Source: Desulfovibrionaceae bacterium (GTDB lineage Bacteria; Desulfobacterota; Desulfovibrionia; Desulfovibrionales; Desulfovibrionaceae). From it: DNA of 64,000 nucleotides. Below, in pieces: positions 7,989 to 19,500 of the stretch. Each line of letters opens with the position of its first letter. Positions within the stretch are counted from its first letter, which is position 1. The notes beneath the pieces were generated by a model. That model was not told where the DNA came from, made no database searches, and saw only the letters and a list, made by a program, of their open reading frames with translations. The DNA lies in contig JAFLSV010000001.1 in the NCBI GenBank assembly GCA_022510785.1, positions 62,001 through 126,000 on the forward strand, given 5' to 3'. The position numbers were made by a program, and so were the translations under genes.

Positions 7989-9236
7989 ATGAGCCGTAAA
8001 CGCGTCGTTATTACCGGCGTTTCCGCCATTACCCCCCTGGGGCTCGACGCGGCGGGCAGCTGGGAAGCCTTATTGGCCGGAAAGTCAGGTTTGGGGCCCA
8101 TCACCCACTTTGATTCCACCGAGTTTGACACTCATATTGCCGGGGAAGTCAAAAACTTCAATCCCGAAGCGCGTATTCCCGCCAAACAATGCCGCCGCAT
8201 GGATCGCTTTACGCAGTTTGCTGTGGACGGCGCGCTCCAGCTGCTTGAGGACGCCCGGCTGAGCATCGACGAAAAGAATGCCGATCGGACGGGCATTATG
8301 CTCGGGGTTGGGCTTGGCGGCCTGCAGACCATTGAAAATTTCCACTCAAAGCTCCTCGAAGCCGGCCCGGCGCGTGTTTCTCCTTTTTATATTCCCATGC
8401 TTATTTCCAACATGGCGCCAGGACAGGTGGCCATTTTCACCGGAGCCAGGGGCACGAACGTGGTTATGACCAGCGCCTGCGCTTCGGCCCTGCATGCCAT
8501 TGGCTATGCCTATACGGAAATTGTCATGGGGCGGGCCGACGCGGTGATTTCCGGCGGTATGGAGGCCACCATCACACCCATGGGTATTTCCGGCTTTACC
8601 TCCATGAAGGCGCTGTGCACCAGGTTCAACGATGAACCACACAAGGCCTCACGCCCCTTTGACAAGGATCGCGCGGGTTTTGTCATGGGTGAAGGCGCGG
8701 GCATGCTGCTTTTGGAGTCCCTGGATTCCGCCCTGGCCCGCGGAGCCCGCGTTTACGCGGAAGTGATCGGCTTCGGCGCGTCGGATGACGCGTATCATAT
8801 TGTGGCTCCGCTGGAGACGGGCCAGGGCATGGCCGCCTCCATGCAACGCGCCCTGGCGGATGCCGGAGTCAGGCCCGGGGACGTGGATCATATCAGCGCC
8901 CACGGCACCTCCACCCCGGCCAACGATGTGGGTGAAACCCGTGCCATTCATGCGGTGTTTGGATCACACGCGAAAAATATCGCCATTACGGCGGTGAAGT
9001 CCCAAATTGGACATTTGCTCGGAGCCTCCGGCGGGGTGGCCAGCCTTTTCGCCGCCAAAACGCTTGAAACCGGTATGGTGCCGGGCACCATCAATGTGGA
9101 GACGCCGGATCCGGAATGTGATCTCAATTACATGGCGGACGGCCCCAAGAAGCTTCATCCTCGCTGCGCCCTGATCAATTCCTTCGGGTTTGGCGGCACC
9201 AACGCAAGTTTGCTGTTGCGACGCTACGAGGCCTGA
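7989..9236 (+). CDS. fabF: 3-oxoacyl-ACP synthase II (KASII)
   Basis: Elongating beta-ketoacyl-ACP synthase, 415 aa. The catalytic triad is visible: Cys in TSACASALHA, His in SAHGTSTPAND and His in QIGHLLGASGG. It begins MSRKRVVITGVSAITPLG, typical of FabF. ATG 7989 follows GTGAGGAGTGC. The ORF-track start at 7818 reads through the end of acpP and the hairpin and is not credible. It is followed by glyA after 48 nt. Confidence 0.97.
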   Translation: MSRKRVVITGVSAITPLGLDAAGSWEALLAGKSGLGPITHFDSTEFDTHIAGEVKNFNPEARIPAKQCRRMDRFTQFAVDGALQLLEDARLSIDEKNADRTGIMLGVGLGGLQTIENFHSKLLEAGPARVSPFYIPMLISNMAPGQVAIFTGARGTNVVMTSACASALHAIGYAYTEIVMGRADAVISGGMEATITPMGISGFTSMKALCTRFNDEPHKASRPFDKDRAGFVMGEGAGMLLLESLDSALARGARVYAEVIGFGASDDAYHIVAPLETGQGMAASMQRALADAGVRPGDVDHISAHGTSTPANDVGETRAIHAVFGSHAKNIAITAVKSQIGHLLGASGGVASLFAAKTLETGMVPGTINVETPDPECDLNYMADGPKKLHPRCALINSFGFGGTNASLLLRRYEA

Positions 9237-9284
9237 GTTTCCCTGTGTTTGCCCATTGCGTCACCCGTCAATCAGGAGAAGGTC

Positions 9285-10535
9285 ATGCAGGAACTGATGC
9301 TTCAGGATCCGCAGGTCGCTGAGGCTATCTGGCAGGAAAGCCGCCGCCAGGTTTCCAGACTGGAGCTCATTGCTTCGGAAAATTTTGTGTCCGCGGCTGT
9401 GCGTGAGGCACAGGGGTCGGTTCTTACCCATAAGTATGCCGAGGGCTATCCCGGCAAGCGCTATTACGGCGGCTGCGAGTTTGTGGACATTGCGGAAAGC
9501 CTGGCCCGTGACCGCGCCATGCGGCTCTTCGGTTGTTCGTACGCCAACGTGCAGCCCCATGCGGGCAGCCAGGCCAACATGGCCGCCTATTTCGCCTGCC
9601 TGAAGCCGGGCGATGTCATTCTGGGGATGGATCTCTCCCACGGCGGACACCTGACGCATGGCAGCCCCGTCAATTTTTCCGGGCGTCTGTTTCAGGTTGT
9701 TTCGTATGGCGTGGAGCGCGAAACGGGACGCATCGACTACGAACAGATGGAAAAACTGGCCAGAGAGCACAAACCGGCGGTCATCGTGGCCGGGGCCAGC
9801 GCCTATCCGCGCATCATCGATTTTGCCCGCTTCCGCAAGGCAGCCGACGAAGTGGGGGCCAGACTGATTGTCGATATGGCCCACATTGCCGGACTGGTCG
9901 CCACCGGCCTGCATCCGTCACCTATTCCCCATGCCTTCATCACCACCACCACCACGCATAAAACCCTGCGCGGCCCGCGCGGCGGCATGATTCTGGCCAA
10001 TGAAAAAGAAGGGGAAGATGCCGTCAGGCGTTTAAACAGCCAGATTTTTCCCGGTATTCAGGGCGGGCCGCTGATGCACATTATCGCGGCCAAGGCCGTG
10101 GCCTTTGGCGAAGCCCTGCGTCCCCAGTTCCGCGCCTACCAGCAGCAGGTGCTCAAAAACGCCGCCACTCTGGCGGCCTGCCTGCAGACAGCGGGGTATG
10201 ATCTGGTATCCGGAGGCACGGATAACCACCTCATGCTTCTGGATCTCACCCGGAAAAACATCACGGGCAAGGATGCCGAACTGGCGCTGGACAAGGCTGG
10301 CATCACCGTCAACAAGAATACCGTTCCCTTTGAAACCCGGTCGCCTTTTGTCACTTCAGGCGTGCGGCTCGGTACACCCGCCCTGACGACGCGCGGCATG
10401 AAGGAAACGGAAATGCACAAGGTGGCGGAATGGATTGTGGACGCTCTGGCTCATCCTGCGGATGAGGCGCGTCTGGCGGCCATCCGGCGGGATGTGGAGG
10501 TCTTTGCCACACAGTTCCCCCTGTTTGCCTGGTAA
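9285..10535 (+). CDS. glyA: Serine hydroxymethyltransferase
   Basis: PLP enzyme interconverting serine and glycine with transfer of a one-carbon unit to tetrahydrofolate. The 416-aa protein shows [24 protein letters not shown], and [14 protein letters not shown] with the PLP lysine. ATG 9285 follows TCAGGAGAAGG and gives the usual length; the ORF-track TTG at 9249 would add 12 residues. It lies between the fatty-acid and riboflavin genes, a common Desulfovibrio arrangement, and supplies C1 units for purine and thymidylate synthesis. Confidence 0.97.
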   Translation: MQELMLQDPQVAEAIWQESRRQVSRLELIASENFVSAAVREAQGSVLTHKYAEGYPGKRYYGGCEFVDIAESLARDRAMRLFGCSYANVQPHAGSQANMAAYFACLKPGDVILGMDLSHGGHLTHGSPVNFSGRLFQVVSYGVERETGRIDYEQMEKLAREHKPAVIVAGASAYPRIIDFARFRKAADEVGARLIVDMAHIAGLVATGLHPSPIPHAFITTTTTHKTLRGPRGGMILANEKEGEDAVRRLNSQIFPGIQGGPLMHIIAAKAVAFGEALRPQFRAYQQQVLKNAATLAACLQTAGYDLVSGGTDNHLMLLDLTRKNITGKDAELALDKAGITVNKNTVPFETRSPFVTSGVRLGTPALTTRGMKETEMHKVAEWIVDALAHPADEARLAAIRRDVEVFATQFPLFAW

Positions 10536-10709
10536 CATATTCGGAAACCCGCTCATCGGGAGCCTTTGTGCTGAAGGGGAGCCTGCGCGCCTGAAAGCCC
10601 TGAAAAAGGCATGAAAGACCGCTGAACCCCGCGGCAAGCATGTGCGGCACACCCTTTCCAAGACGGCGAGCGCGTGGTAAATTTGCGTGGACGGCAAAGG
10701 ATGCGTGAC

Positions 10710-11207
10710 ATGGCGGAACAGGGCGCGGAACAGGGCAGGGTCAGCTGGCCCCAGTATTTTATGCGCATCGCCTGGCTTGTGGCGGAACGCTCCACCTGCC
10801 TGCGCAGAAGGGTGGGGGCAGTGGCGGTTAAAGATCGGCGCATCCTCGCGACGGGCTATAACGGCGCGCCGGCTGGCGTGCGGCATTGTCTGGAGGTGGG
10901 GTGCCTGCGCCAGCAAATGGCCATTCCGTCCGGGCAGCGCCACGAAATGTGCCGGGGGCTGCACGCTGAGCAGAATGTCATTATCCAGGCCGCCATTCAC
11001 GGGGTATCCCTGGCCGGGGCCGAACTGTACTGCACAACGCAGCCGTGTCTGATCTGCACCAAGATGCTGATCAACTGCGGCATCAGCACGGTCTGGCATT
11101 CTGAAAGCTACCCCGATTCACTGGGCGAGGCTATGGCCGCAGAGGCTGGAATGCGCATGGAACTGTTGCCGCTGGAATCCGCTCCGCCCTATGGAGTAAG
11201 CCTGTGA
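10710..11207 (+). CDS. dCMP deaminase family protein
   Basis: Zinc-dependent cytidine/deoxycytidylate deaminase, probably converting dCMP to dUMP for dTTP synthesis. The [11 protein letters not shown] motif (zinc His and catalytic Glu) and [10 protein letters not shown] (two zinc cysteines) are intact, and the N-terminal [15 protein letters not shown] and GYNGAPAG segments are typical of bacterial dCMP deaminases. ATG 10710 follows AAAGGA at good spacing; GTG 10674 or ATG 10701 are alternatives. The stop overlaps ribD by 4 nt, coupling it to the riboflavin genes. Confidence 0.9.
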   Translation: MAEQGAEQGRVSWPQYFMRIAWLVAERSTCLRRRVGAVAVKDRRILATGYNGAPAGVRHCLEVGCLRQQMAIPSGQRHEMCRGLHAEQNVIIQAAIHGVSLAGAELYCTTQPCLICTKMLINCGISTVWHSESYPDSLGEAMAAEAGMRMELLPLESAPPYGVSL

Positions 11208-12340
11208 ACGAGTCCCCCTACGCCCCATTTATGCGCGAAGCTCTGGCCCTGGCTGAACAGGGCCGCTGGCGCGCCGCTCCCAATCCCACGGTGGGGGCGG
11301 TACTGGTACGGGACGGACACATCATGGCCCGGGGCTGGCATGCGGCGTATGGCAGGGATCACGCTGAGACTGCCTGTCTTAAGGATGCCGCCGCCCACGG
11401 TGTGGATCCGGCGCAATGCACGCTTGTCGTCACGCTGGAACCCTGCAATCACCAGGGACTGACCCCTCCCTGCACCGACGCCGTGCTCGCGGCGGGTATC
11501 CGCCATGTGGTGATTGGCATGGCCGACGTCAATCCCGGAGCCTCGGGCGGGGCGGAACGGCTGCGCGAGGCCGGCGTCACGGTGGATATGGGCGTTCTTG
11601 AAGAGGAATGCCGTGACTCGATGGCTGATTTTCTGGTGTGGCAGACCACGGAACGTCCCTATGTGGTGCTCAAGATGGCCGCCACACTGGACGGCCGTAT
11701 CGCCACGCGCTCAGGGCATGCCCAGCGCATTTCGGGCGAACAATCGCGGCAGCGGGTCATGGCCCTGCGTGAAGGGGTAGGGCTGGCCGGGGGGGCCGTC
11801 CTGGTGGGGGGCAATACCTTTGCCCTTGACAACCCGCGCCTGACCGCCCGCACCCCCACCGCCGCGCGCCAGCCGCTGGCGGCTGTGGCCACATCACGCC
11901 TGCCCGGCATGGTTCCCGCCTTTCATCTTATTCAGGAGCGCCCGCAGGACTGTGTTTTTTTCAGTTCCGCAGCGCAGGCCGCTTCACCCAGTGCCGTGGC
12001 GTTGAAGGCCCGTGGCGTTCGTGTGTATGGTCTGGACAGAGCGCCGTCGGGACGCGGCCTTGATGTAGGGCAGCTGCTTGCCACGCTGAGGGCCGAGGAG
12101 CACTGCTTGTATGTTCTGTGCGAGGGGGGCGCCCGAATGGGCTTTTCCCTGCTGGAGCAGGGGGTGGTGGACGAATTTTTGCTGCATCTGGCGCCGGTGG
12201 TTCTTGGCGACGAAGAAGCCAAGCCCCTGTTTGCCGGGCGTCATGTGGATTCCATCGAGGAGGGGCTGCGCATGCACCTGACCTCGATGGATGTCCTGGG
12301 CGGTGATGTGCGGCTCAGTTTTCGGCCGGTGCGGGACTGA
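11204..12340 (+). CDS. ribD: Bifunctional riboflavin deaminase/reductase
   Basis: Catalyses the second and third steps of riboflavin synthesis: deamination of the pyrimidinone and NADPH reduction of the ribosyl chain. The N-terminal zinc deaminase domain has HAETACL and [12 protein letters not shown]; the C-terminal reductase domain (from about residue 145) begins [14 protein letters not shown] and contains [11 protein letters not shown]. Length of 378 aa fits. The GTG start overlaps the upstream stop. ribE begins one base after its stop, so the whole rib group is a tight operon. No FMN riboswitch was seen upstream. Confidence 0.95.
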   Translation: MNESPYAPFMREALALAEQGRWRAAPNPTVGAVLVRDGHIMARGWHAAYGRDHAETACLKDAAAHGVDPAQCTLVVTLEPCNHQGLTPPCTDAVLAAGIRHVVIGMADVNPGASGGAERLREAGVTVDMGVLEEECRDSMADFLVWQTTERPYVVLKMAATLDGRIATRSGHAQRISGEQSRQRVMALREGVGLAGGAVLVGGNTFALDNPRLTARTPTAARQPLAAVATSRLPGMVPAFHLIQERPQDCVFFSSAAQAASPSAVALKARGVRVYGLDRAPSGRGLDVGQLLATLRAEEHCLYVLCEGGARMGFSLLEQGVVDEFLLHLAPVVLGDEEAKPLFAGRHVDSIEEGLRMHLTSMDVLGGDVRLSFRPVRD

Positions 12341-12341
12341 C

Positions 12342-13031
12342 ATGTTTACCGGACTTGTGCACGGACAGGGTGAGGTGACCGCCCTGGAACGACACGGCGG
12401 GCAAATGCGCCTGCGCCTGCGTCCCTTGTTTGCGCTGCCGGATCCGCGCGTGGGGGAATCCATGGCCGTGAACGGCGCGTGCCTTACCCTTGAAAGCTGG
12501 GACGCCTCGTCGGGCAGCTTTGCCGTGTACGCTTCCATGGAAACTGTGAGCCGCACGTCACTGAATGGTCTGCGCGCTGGTGCGCGCGTCAATCTGGAAC
12601 GTGCTCTGGCCGTGGGAGATCGCCTGGGCGGGCATCTGGTCAGCGGGCATGTGGATACGGTAGCCCGTGTCAAGGGGCTCAGGCCGGCGGGTGATTCGCG
12701 CTGGTGCCGCCTGGTGTTTGACCCTGAGTGGAGCGCCCAGATCATTCCCAAGGGATCAGTGGCCCTGGACGGCATCAGCCTGACGGTCAACGCCTGCGGG
12801 CCAGGCTGGCTGGAAGTCAACGTCATCCCGGAAACCTGGCGGGTCACGACGGTGTCGGCCTGGGCGGAAGGCCATGCCGTCAACCTGGAAACGGATATGA
12901 TAGGCAAATATGTCCAGCATCTGCTGGCTCTTTGTACCCGCGGCGGAGCGGCGAAAGAACAGGAGGAACGCTCCGCTTCGGCGGGAGTCACGCTTGAGCT
13001 TTTGCGGGAGCATGGTTTTCTTGGTCTCTGA
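12342..13031 (+). CDS. ribE: Riboflavin synthase alpha subunit
   Basis: Dismutates two lumazines to riboflavin. The 229-aa protein is made of two similar beta-barrel halves: the first begins MFTGLVHGQGEV and contains VNGACLTLESW; the second begins near residue 98, after GGHLVSGHVDTVARV, and contains LDGISLTVNAC. Start at ATG 12342 rather than the ORF-track 12291, because MFTGLV is the invariant N-terminus of the family. It trails ribD by one base and precedes ribBA. Confidence 0.95.
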   Translation: MFTGLVHGQGEVTALERHGGQMRLRLRPLFALPDPRVGESMAVNGACLTLESWDASSGSFAVYASMETVSRTSLNGLRAGARVNLERALAVGDRLGGHLVSGHVDTVARVKGLRPAGDSRWCRLVFDPEWSAQIIPKGSVALDGISLTVNACGPGWLEVNVIPETWRVTTVSAWAEGHAVNLETDMIGKYVQHLLALCTRGGAAKEQEERSASAGVTLELLREHGFLGL

Positions 13032-13052
13032 GGCCGGAACGAGGTGAGCGAT

Positions 13053-14297
13053 ATGCCTGTGTGCAGCATTGAAACAGCCATTGAGGATATACGTCAGGGC
13101 AAGATGATCATTCTGGTGGATGACGAGGACAGGGAAAACGAGGGTGATCTCACCATCGCCGCCCAGTTCGTCACACCGGATGTCATCAATTTCATGGCCA
13201 GATACGGTCGTGGGCTCATCTGCCTGCCCATGGCCCCGGAAATGGCGGATGCGCTCGGACTGCCGCTTATGACCCAGCGGAACGGATCGCGCTTTGGCAC
13301 CAATTTCACGGTGTCCATTGAGGCGCGCGAAGGCGTGACCACGGGTATTTCCGCGGCCGATCGGGCTCACACAGTCCAGACAGCCGTGGCCGACGGCGCG
13401 CGGCCTGATGATTTGGTGACTCCGGGGCATATTTTTCCCCTGCGCGCCCATCCGGGCGGCGTTCTGATGCGGGCCGGACAGACGGAAGGCAGTGTGGATC
13501 TGGCCAGGCTGGCCGGACTCAAGCCTGCCGCCGTCATTTGCGAGATCATGCGCGACGATGGCGAAATGGCCAGGATGCCGGATTTGGAACTTTTTGCGGA
13601 AAAGCACGGGCTGCACATTGCCGCCAACAAGGATATTATCCGCTACCGCATGGACAGGGGGCAGGTGGCGGTACGCCGGGTGGCCGAAGCCGACATGCCC
13701 ACGCGATACGGTCATTTCCATATCATCGCCTACGAAAATTCTCTCGACAACCAGACCCATGTGGCCCTGTACAAGGGCGATGTGGGCAATGGGGAACCTG
13801 TTCTGGTGCGAATGCACAGTGAGTGCCTTACAGGCGATGTGTTCGGATCACGCCGCTGTGACTGCGGCGGACAGCTGGCCGCCGCCATGCGCCGGATCGA
13901 GAGCGAGGGCCGGGGCGCCGTGCTGTATATGCGGCAGGAAGGGCGCGGCATAGGCCTGGCCAATAAGATCAAGGCCTACGCCCTGCAGGACGATGGGCTG
14001 GATACGGTGGAAGCCAACAGGCGGCTGGGGTTCCGCCCCGACTTGCGTGATTATGGTGTAGGCGCGCAGATGCTGGTGGATCTGGGTATTCATTCCCTCC
14101 GTCTTTTGACCAATAACCCGCGCAAGATAGTGGGTCTTGCGGGGTATGGACTGCGTATTGTGGAACGGATACCCATTGAACTGGAGCCCTGCGAGGAAAA
14201 CGAAGACTATTTGTGGACCAAAAAGGAAAAAATGGGGCACCTGCTTGAGCTGGTTCATCCCAGGCATGATGCTCCCCGCGAGAAATGCCGAGGTTAA
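13053..14297 (+). CDS. ribBA: DHBP synthase / GTP cyclohydrolase II fusion
   Basis: Supplies both precursors of riboflavin: 3,4-dihydroxy-2-butanone 4-phosphate from ribulose 5-phosphate (N-terminal half) and the pyrimidine from GTP (C-terminal half). The first domain has [11 protein letters not shown] and [12 protein letters not shown]; the second has [21 protein letters not shown] with the zinc cysteines, [11 protein letters not shown] and LTNNPRKI. Both catalytic halves look intact. ATG 13053 follows GAGGTGAG; the GTG nine bases earlier is possible. Confidence 0.95.
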   Translation: MPVCSIETAIEDIRQGKMIILVDDEDRENEGDLTIAAQFVTPDVINFMARYGRGLICLPMAPEMADALGLPLMTQRNGSRFGTNFTVSIEAREGVTTGISAADRAHTVQTAVADGARPDDLVTPGHIFPLRAHPGGVLMRAGQTEGSVDLARLAGLKPAAVICEIMRDDGEMARMPDLELFAEKHGLHIAANKDIIRYRMDRGQVAVRRVAEADMPTRYGHFHIIAYENSLDNQTHVALYKGDVGNGEPVLVRMHSECLTGDVFGSRRCDCGGQLAAAMRRIESEGRGAVLYMRQEGRGIGLANKIKAYALQDDGLDTVEANRRLGFRPDLRDYGVGAQMLVDLGIHSLRLLTNNPRKIVGLAGYGLRIVERIPIELEPCEENEDYLWTKKEKMGHLLELVHPRHDAPREKCRG

Positions 14298-14333
14298 CGG
14301 ACACACTTTCCAGACAGGGGAAAAGGAACACAT

Positions 14334-14804
14334 ATGGAAGAAATCAGAACTCTTCAGGGGCGGATGGATGCCGCAGGTCTCAAAATTGTCCTGGTGGCTA
14401 CCCGTTTTAATGATTTTATGGTCGATCATCTCATTGGGGGCGCGGTGGATTATCTTACCCGCCACGGCGCCGCCAGGGAAAATTTGACCCTGGTGCGTGT
14501 TCCCGGAGCCTTTGAACTGCCGGTCGTGTGCAAGCGCCTGGCGGCTTCGGGAAAGTACAACGGCATTGTGGCCCTGGGCGCGGTTATCCGCGGGGCCACG
14601 CCGCATTTTGATTTTGTGGCCGCCGAGGCTGCCAAGGGCATTGCCCATGTGTCCCTGGAAAGCGGGGTGCCCATTGGTTTTGGCCTGCTGACCACCGATA
14701 CCATGGAGCAGGCCATAGAACGTTCGGGCAGCAAGGGCGGCAACAAGGGAGTGGAGGCCGCCTCCGCGCTTCTGGAAACCATCCGCGTGCTGGAACAGAT
14801 ATAG
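14334..14804 (+). CDS. ribH: 6,7-dimethyl-8-ribityllumazine synthase
   Basis: Condenses the two riboflavin precursors to lumazine, the substrate of RibE. The 156-aa protein has [13 protein letters not shown], the catalytic-loop segment [28 protein letters not shown] with the active-site His, and [17 protein letters not shown]. Together with ribD, ribE and ribBA it completes the pathway after GTP. It precedes nusB, as in many proteobacteria. Confidence 0.97.
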   Translation: MEEIRTLQGRMDAAGLKIVLVATRFNDFMVDHLIGGAVDYLTRHGAARENLTLVRVPGAFELPVVCKRLAASGKYNGIVALGAVIRGATPHFDFVAAEAAKGIAHVSLESGVPIGFGLLTTDTMEQAIERSGSKGGNKGVEAASALLETIRVLEQI

Positions 14805-14836
14805 ATTCTGGTTTCGCTGAAGTTCCAGGATCACTC

Positions 14837-15334
14837 ATGGCCTTCGCCCCGGGAGATATCATGCCGCAAAAAACACCGCCGCGCCGTGTGTCGCGCGGCC
14901 TGGCCTTTCAAACCCTGTACGGGCAGGAATTTGTGTCCAGCCCTGACAGCGCTGATTTACGCCGGGCGTTCATGGCTGTGCCCCGGCAGACGGACGTTCA
15001 GGATGAAGGAGCTCCGACGGGGGAAGCTGACGCTTTTGCCTGGGAGCTGGTGGAAGGTGTATGGCAAAGACGTGCCGAACTGGACGATATCATCGCCCGG
15101 TTTGCCCATAACTGGCGGCTGGAACGTGTGGGCCGCGTAGAGCTGGCCGTGTTGCGGCTGGCCGTCTACGAGATGCTCTATCGGCCCGATGTGCCCGCGA
15201 AAGCCGCTCTGAACGAAGCTTTGGAACTGGAGCGCCAGTATGGCGAAGAAAAGTCGCGTATCTTTGTCAATGGCGTTCTGGATGCCGTGGTCAAGGCTCT
15301 GGATAAGGGCGAGTTGCGTCCTGTGACATGCTGA
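14837..15334 (+). CDS. nusB: Transcription antitermination factor NusB
   Basis: RNA-binding factor of the boxA antitermination complex used in rRNA transcription. The 165-aa all-helical sequence has the N-terminal RVSRGLAFQTLYGQEF and the C-terminal LRLAVYEMLYRPDVPAKAALNEALEL and FVNGVLDAV, characteristic of NusB. Two starts are plausible: ATG 14837 after CCAGGATC and ATG 14861 after GGGAGATATC. The ribH-nusB neighbourhood is widely conserved. Confidence 0.93.
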   Translation: MAFAPGDIMPQKTPPRRVSRGLAFQTLYGQEFVSSPDSADLRRAFMAVPRQTDVQDEGAPTGEADAFAWELVEGVWQRRAELDDIIARFAHNWRLERVGRVELAVLRLAVYEMLYRPDVPAKAALNEALELERQYGEEKSRIFVNGVLDAVVKALDKGELRPVTC

Positions 15335-15387
15335 AACGCGGGGCATCTCCTCTTTTTTCGATTTCTAGCAATGCTTGAGGATGTGGC

Positions 15388-17895
15388 ATGACTCTCTCTT
15401 CCCGTTATGACCCCCAACCCCTGGAAGAAAAATGGCAGAAGCGCTGGGCGGAGCGCGGCGAATTCAATGCGGATCCGGATGCTGTCAAGCCCAAGTATTA
15501 TGTGCTGGAAATGTTTCCCTATCCTTCCGGCAACATTCACATGGGCCATGTCCGCAACTATTCCATCGGTGATGTTGTTGCCCGCTTTCGCCGCATGCAG
15601 GGCTATAATGTTCTGCATCCCATTGGATGGGATGCATTCGGCCTGCCGGCGGAAAACGCGGCCATCAAGCATGGCGTGCATCCGGCCGAATGGACATACT
15701 CCAATATTGCCAATATGCGCACCCAGCTCAAGCGCCTGGGCTATTCCTATGACTGGCGGCGTGAAGTGGCAACCTGTCATCCTGAATACTACCGCTGGGA
15801 GCAGGCTTTTTTCCTGCGCTGGCTGGAAAAGGGCCTGGTGTATCGCAAAAAGGCCGCCCAGAACTGGTGCCCCCAATGCCACACGGTGCTTGCCAACGAA
15901 CAGGTGGAAGAAGGCCGGTGCTGGCGCTGTGACAGCCCTGTGGAGCAAAAGGATCTCACGCAGTGGTTTTTAAAGATCACCGCCTATGCTGATGAATTGC
16001 TGGAAGATTTGAAGCAGCTGGACGGCGGCTGGCCAGATCGTGTGCTGTCCATGCAGCGCAACTGGATAGGCAAGTCCGTTGGGGCGGAAATTCTCTTCCC
16101 CCTGGAGGGGCGCGAGGGCGAGGTTCGGGTGTTCACCACCCGCCCGGACACGGTGTTCGGAGTGAGCTTTATGACCCTGGCCCCGGAGCATCCTCTGGTG
16201 GAATCGCTGATTGCCGGACGGCCTGACGAACATGAGCTCCGAAGCTTTATCGAGAAGACCCGCAATATGGATCGCCTGGATCGGCAATCCGATCTGCTGG
16301 AAAAAGAGGGTGTCTTCACCGGAGCCTATTGCCTCAACCCCTTTACAGGCGAGCGTATTCCCATCTGGCTGGGTAATTTTGTGCTGGCCGAATACGGCAC
16401 CGGCGCGGTCATGGCCGTGCCCGCTCACGATCAGCGGGACTTCGATTTCGCCCGGAAATACGGGCTTGATATCCGGGTCGTCATCCAGCCTGAAGGGCAG
16501 ATCCTGAATCCTGACAGCATGGAAGCCGCCTGGACTGAACCGGGCACCATGGTTCATTCTGGAGAGTTTGACGCTTTGCCCAATGAAGAGGGCAAGGCCG
16601 CCGTGATTGCGGCTTTGGAGAAAATGGGCAAGGGCCGGCGCACAGTCAACTGGCGCTTGCGGGACTGGAATATTTCGCGCCAGCGTTACTGGGGCGCTCC
16701 TATCCCTGTGGTATACTGCGAGCAGTGCGGCATGGTGCCCGTTCCGGAAAGCGAGCTGCCCGTCCTGCTGCCGCTTGATGTTAAAACCTGCGACGATGGC
16801 CGTTCGCCTCTGCCCGATTTCACGTCCTTTGTGGAAACTGTCTGCCCGCGCTGCGGCAAACCCGCGCGGAGGGAGACGGATACCATGGATACCTTTGTGG
16901 AGTCGTCCTGGTATTTCGCTCGGTTCACCCATGCCCGTGATGACACGCAGGCTGTTGACAAGGACGCCCTCAGCTACTGGCTGCCGGTGGATCAGTATAT
17001 TGGCGGAGTGGAGCACGCCATCCTGCATTTGCTGTATTCGCGCTTTTTTACCAAAGTTCTGCGCGATCTTGGCTATTATCCGGCCCAGCTGAACGAACCC
17101 TTCACCAATCTGCTGACCCAGGGCATGGTTCTGAAAAACGGCAGCAAGATGTCCAAGTCCAAGGGCAATACGGTGGAGCCGTCGGAGATGATCGCCAGGT
17201 ACGGCGCTGATACCGTGCGTCTGTTCTGCCTGTTCGCCGCGCCGCCGGAACGGGATTTCGACTGGAGCGAAACAGGCATTGAAGGGGCGCATCGTTTTCT
17301 GGGCCGCGTGTGGCGTCTGTTTGCGGAGCTGCGTCCGGCCCTGTCTCCGGTTTCCGCCTGCTCCTCGGCGGCAAAAGCCGCAGTGGTGCCCGCGGCCCGT
17401 GAACTGCGTCTGCGGGAACACGCCACGGTCAAAAAGGTAGGCGAAGACATCGGCAACCGCTATCAGTTCAACACGGCTATTGCCGCGATTATGGAACTGG
17501 TCAATGCCCTGTATCTGACCAGGGACGAGCTGGCTCAGACTGACGCTGGCCGCAGTGTTCTTTCTTCGGCCATGGCCACGGTGCTGACCCTTCTTTTCCC
17601 CTTCACCCCTCATCTGTGCGAGGAATTGTGGGAAGATTTGGGGCATGAGGATTCTCTGGCCAGGGAAGGATGGCCGCAGTGGATGGAAGATGCCCTGCGG
17701 CGCGATGTGATGACGGTGGTGGTGCAAATTAACGGCAAGTTGCGCGGCAAGCTCGAAGCGGCCGCCGATACTTCCCGCGAGGAGCTGGAGAGGATGGCTT
17801 TGGCGGAACCCAACATTGCCCGGCATCTGGAGGGATTGACAGTGCGCAAGATCGTCGTGGTGCCCGGCAAACTGATCAATGTGGTGGCCGGATGA
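15388..17895 (+). CDS. leuS: Leucyl-tRNA synthetase
   Basis: Class I aminoacyl-tRNA synthetase charging tRNA-Leu. The 835-aa protein has the HIGH-type [13 protein letters not shown] near residue 49, the CP1 editing domain in its middle ([13 protein letters not shown] and [12 protein letters not shown]), the KMSKS loop [10 protein letters not shown] near residue 587 and a C-terminal anticodon-binding helical region. Length is slightly under the E. coli enzyme, as usual. Its stop overlaps lptE by 4 nt (ATGA). Confidence 0.98.
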   Translation: MTLSSRYDPQPLEEKWQKRWAERGEFNADPDAVKPKYYVLEMFPYPSGNIHMGHVRNYSIGDVVARFRRMQGYNVLHPIGWDAFGLPAENAAIKHGVHPAEWTYSNIANMRTQLKRLGYSYDWRREVATCHPEYYRWEQAFFLRWLEKGLVYRKKAAQNWCPQCHTVLANEQVEEGRCWRCDSPVEQKDLTQWFLKITAYADELLEDLKQLDGGWPDRVLSMQRNWIGKSVGAEILFPLEGREGEVRVFTTRPDTVFGVSFMTLAPEHPLVESLIAGRPDEHELRSFIEKTRNMDRLDRQSDLLEKEGVFTGAYCLNPFTGERIPIWLGNFVLAEYGTGAVMAVPAHDQRDFDFARKYGLDIRVVIQPEGQILNPDSMEAAWTEPGTMVHSGEFDALPNEEGKAAVIAALEKMGKGRRTVNWRLRDWNISRQRYWGAPIPVVYCEQCGMVPVPESELPVLLPLDVKTCDDGRSPLPDFTSFVETVCPRCGKPARRETDTMDTFVESSWYFARFTHARDDTQAVDKDALSYWLPVDQYIGGVEHAILHLLYSRFFTKVLRDLGYYPAQLNEPFTNLLTQGMVLKNGSKMSKSKGNTVEPSEMIARYGADTVRLFCLFAAPPERDFDWSETGIEGAHRFLGRVWRLFAELRPALSPVSACSSAAKAAVVPAARELRLREHATVKKVGEDIGNRYQFNTAIAAIMELVNALYLTRDELAQTDAGRSVLSSAMATVLTLLFPFTPHLCEELWEDLGHEDSLAREGWPQWMEDALRRDVMTVVVQINGKLRGKLEAAADTSREELERMALAEPNIARHLEGLTVRKIVVVPGKLINVVAG

Positions 17896-18398
17896 TGGCA
17901 CGGGTCTGCGGCGTCCTGGTTCTCTGCCTGCTGATGGTGGCCTGCGGCTATCAGTGGCAGGGCTTTGACAATCCAACGGTGGACAGCGTGCTGGGTGACG
18001 GCTCCAGCACGCTGAAAATAGACAGCGTGGAGCAGGTATCCATGTACCCATGGGTACCGTATTATCTGCGTTCCGTCATCCGGGATGAGGTCAACCTGCG
18101 CAAGCTGGCCCGCTGGGTGGATTCGGGCTATGCCGACTATACCATGAGCGTGCGTATGCCGTCATTTCTGATTCGATCCTATGTGAGTGACGCGGAAGAT
18201 GTCACGCTGCTTAATGCCGCCACGGTACAGCTGGAGATAGTGATCGCCAAGGGCACCACAGGCGAGGTGGTCTGGCGTTCCGGAGTGATTTCATACTCTG
18301 AAAACTATGAAAACATGCAGGAAAGCGTAGCCATACGCGAAGTTTTGATCCAGGCTGTGAATCGGGGCCTGGAGCGTATGCAGCAAAAGGGCTTTTGA
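17892..18398 (+). CDS. lptE: LPS-assembly lipoprotein LptE-like
   Basis: Outer-membrane lipoprotein expected to plug and assist LptD in delivering lipopolysaccharide to the cell surface. The 168-aa protein starts with a short hydrophobic signal ending in the lipobox VACG, so the mature protein begins at Cys about residue 18. The rest has the low sequence conservation usual for LptE (DUF-type LPS assembly). Position between leuS and holA is the classical leuS-lptE-holA arrangement, which is the main support. Confidence 0.85.
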   Translation: MMARVCGVLVLCLLMVACGYQWQGFDNPTVDSVLGDGSSTLKIDSVEQVSMYPWVPYYLRSVIRDEVNLRKLARWVDSGYADYTMSVRMPSFLIRSYVSDAEDVTLLNAATVQLEIVIAKGTTGEVVWRSGVISYSENYENMQESVAIREVLIQAVNRGLERMQQKGF

Positions 18399-18471
18399 GC
18401 ACACCCGCTCCTGTGCCAGACGGCCATGTGGGCCTGACCTGTGGAGAGAACGGAGATACGCGCGAGGACGC

Positions 18472-19461
18472 ATGAAGATTCCCGGTTTTTATTTCTGTCT
18501 GTGCCCGGACAGCGCCCTGGCCCGCGAACATGCGGACGGTCTTCTGGAACGGGTGGACGCTTCCGGGCATCATGAAACGGGCCGGAAAAGGGAAGTCCGC
18601 ATCTTCTGGGCGGATGACGGTCTGGACGGACGCTTTTGGGAAGCGCTGACCATGCGGGGCCTGACGGATTGTCCACGCGCTTTGCTGGTGCGGGGGGCGC
18701 AAAATCTGCCGGCCGAGGTATGGAAAAAGCTGTCGGCCGTCCTGGGGACACCCAGGCCGGATATACTCCCCATATTTTTTCTGGAAAGTCCCTGGGAAAA
18801 GGGGCAGCCCAGGCTGCCGGCCCATATTGCCAAATTGCGCTGCCTCAAGTTCGCAGAGGAACAGGGCTGGGTGTGGCGTTCGCCAGGATTGGACGCCCGC
18901 GCCCTGCGCCCCTATATTCAGCAGCACGCGGCCTCTCGGGGCTTACGCCTGGAAGCCGGCGCGCTGGATGCGCTGTGCGCGGTGGTGACGCCCGACGCCA
19001 CAGCCGTGCGCGGCGTTCTGGAGCAGCTTGCGCTGGCTTCCCCGGCTTCCGCGGAAGGCAGGATAGGAACTGAGCTCATCCGGGCTATGGGCGGAAGCAC
19101 TCCGGAAGTTCTGATTTTTGAATTTATCCGCCATCTTCAGGCTGGCAATACGGCGGAAGTGTGGCGAACTGTGCTGCGCGAAGGGGACGGCGGGGAATCC
19201 CTGCTCTTTCCCCTGCTGGCGTTGCTGATTCGCGAAGCCAGACAGCTGTGGCAGATTCAGGCGGGGGAAAGCATCTGGCTGCCGCAGCAGACGGCCCATC
19301 TCAAGCGGAGTCTGGCATCCCGGCTGGGTACTTCCGGTCTGGCGCATCTGTTTGCCGTGTTGCTGGATGCCGAATGGGCCGTTAAATCGGGACGGCGCCA
19401 ACCGGTTCAGGCGCTGGAAGAGCTGGTGGGCAGCCTGACCCGGGTGTTCGCCTCCGCGTAG
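18472..19461 (+). CDS. holA: DNA polymerase III subunit delta
   Basis: Clamp-loader delta subunit that opens the beta sliding clamp. The 329-aa length and the helix-rich C-terminal clamp-loader domain (ALIREARQLWQIQAGES and SLASRLGTSGLAHLFAVLLDAE) fit HolA. As is normal for delta, no functional Walker A motif is present. Gene order leuS-lptE-holA supports it. The ATG follows a GCGCGAGGACGC stretch. Confidence 0.88.
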   Translation: MKIPGFYFCLCPDSALAREHADGLLERVDASGHHETGRKREVRIFWADDGLDGRFWEALTMRGLTDCPRALLVRGAQNLPAEVWKKLSAVLGTPRPDILPIFFLESPWEKGQPRLPAHIAKLRCLKFAEEQGWVWRSPGLDARALRPYIQQHAASRGLRLEAGALDALCAVVTPDATAVRGVLEQLALASPASAEGRIGTELIRAMGGSTPEVLIFEFIRHLQAGNTAEVWRTVLREGDGGESLLFPLLALLIREARQLWQIQAGESIWLPQQTAHLKRSLASRLGTSGLAHLFAVLLDAEWAVKSGRRQPVQALEELVGSLTRVFASA

Positions 19462-19500
19462 CGGATGCGTGACGTGCGGTCACGCAGAGGGACGACCCGC

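Noticed and set aside
13053-14297. RibBA as possible inactive DHBP or GCHII half
   Set aside because: Catalytic motifs of both halves ([26 protein letters not shown]) are intact.
15970-18051. 693-aa minus-strand ORF opposite leuS
   Set aside because: Shadow of leuS; rich in His/Gln/Arg as expected from antisense of GC-rich coding DNA, no domain seen.
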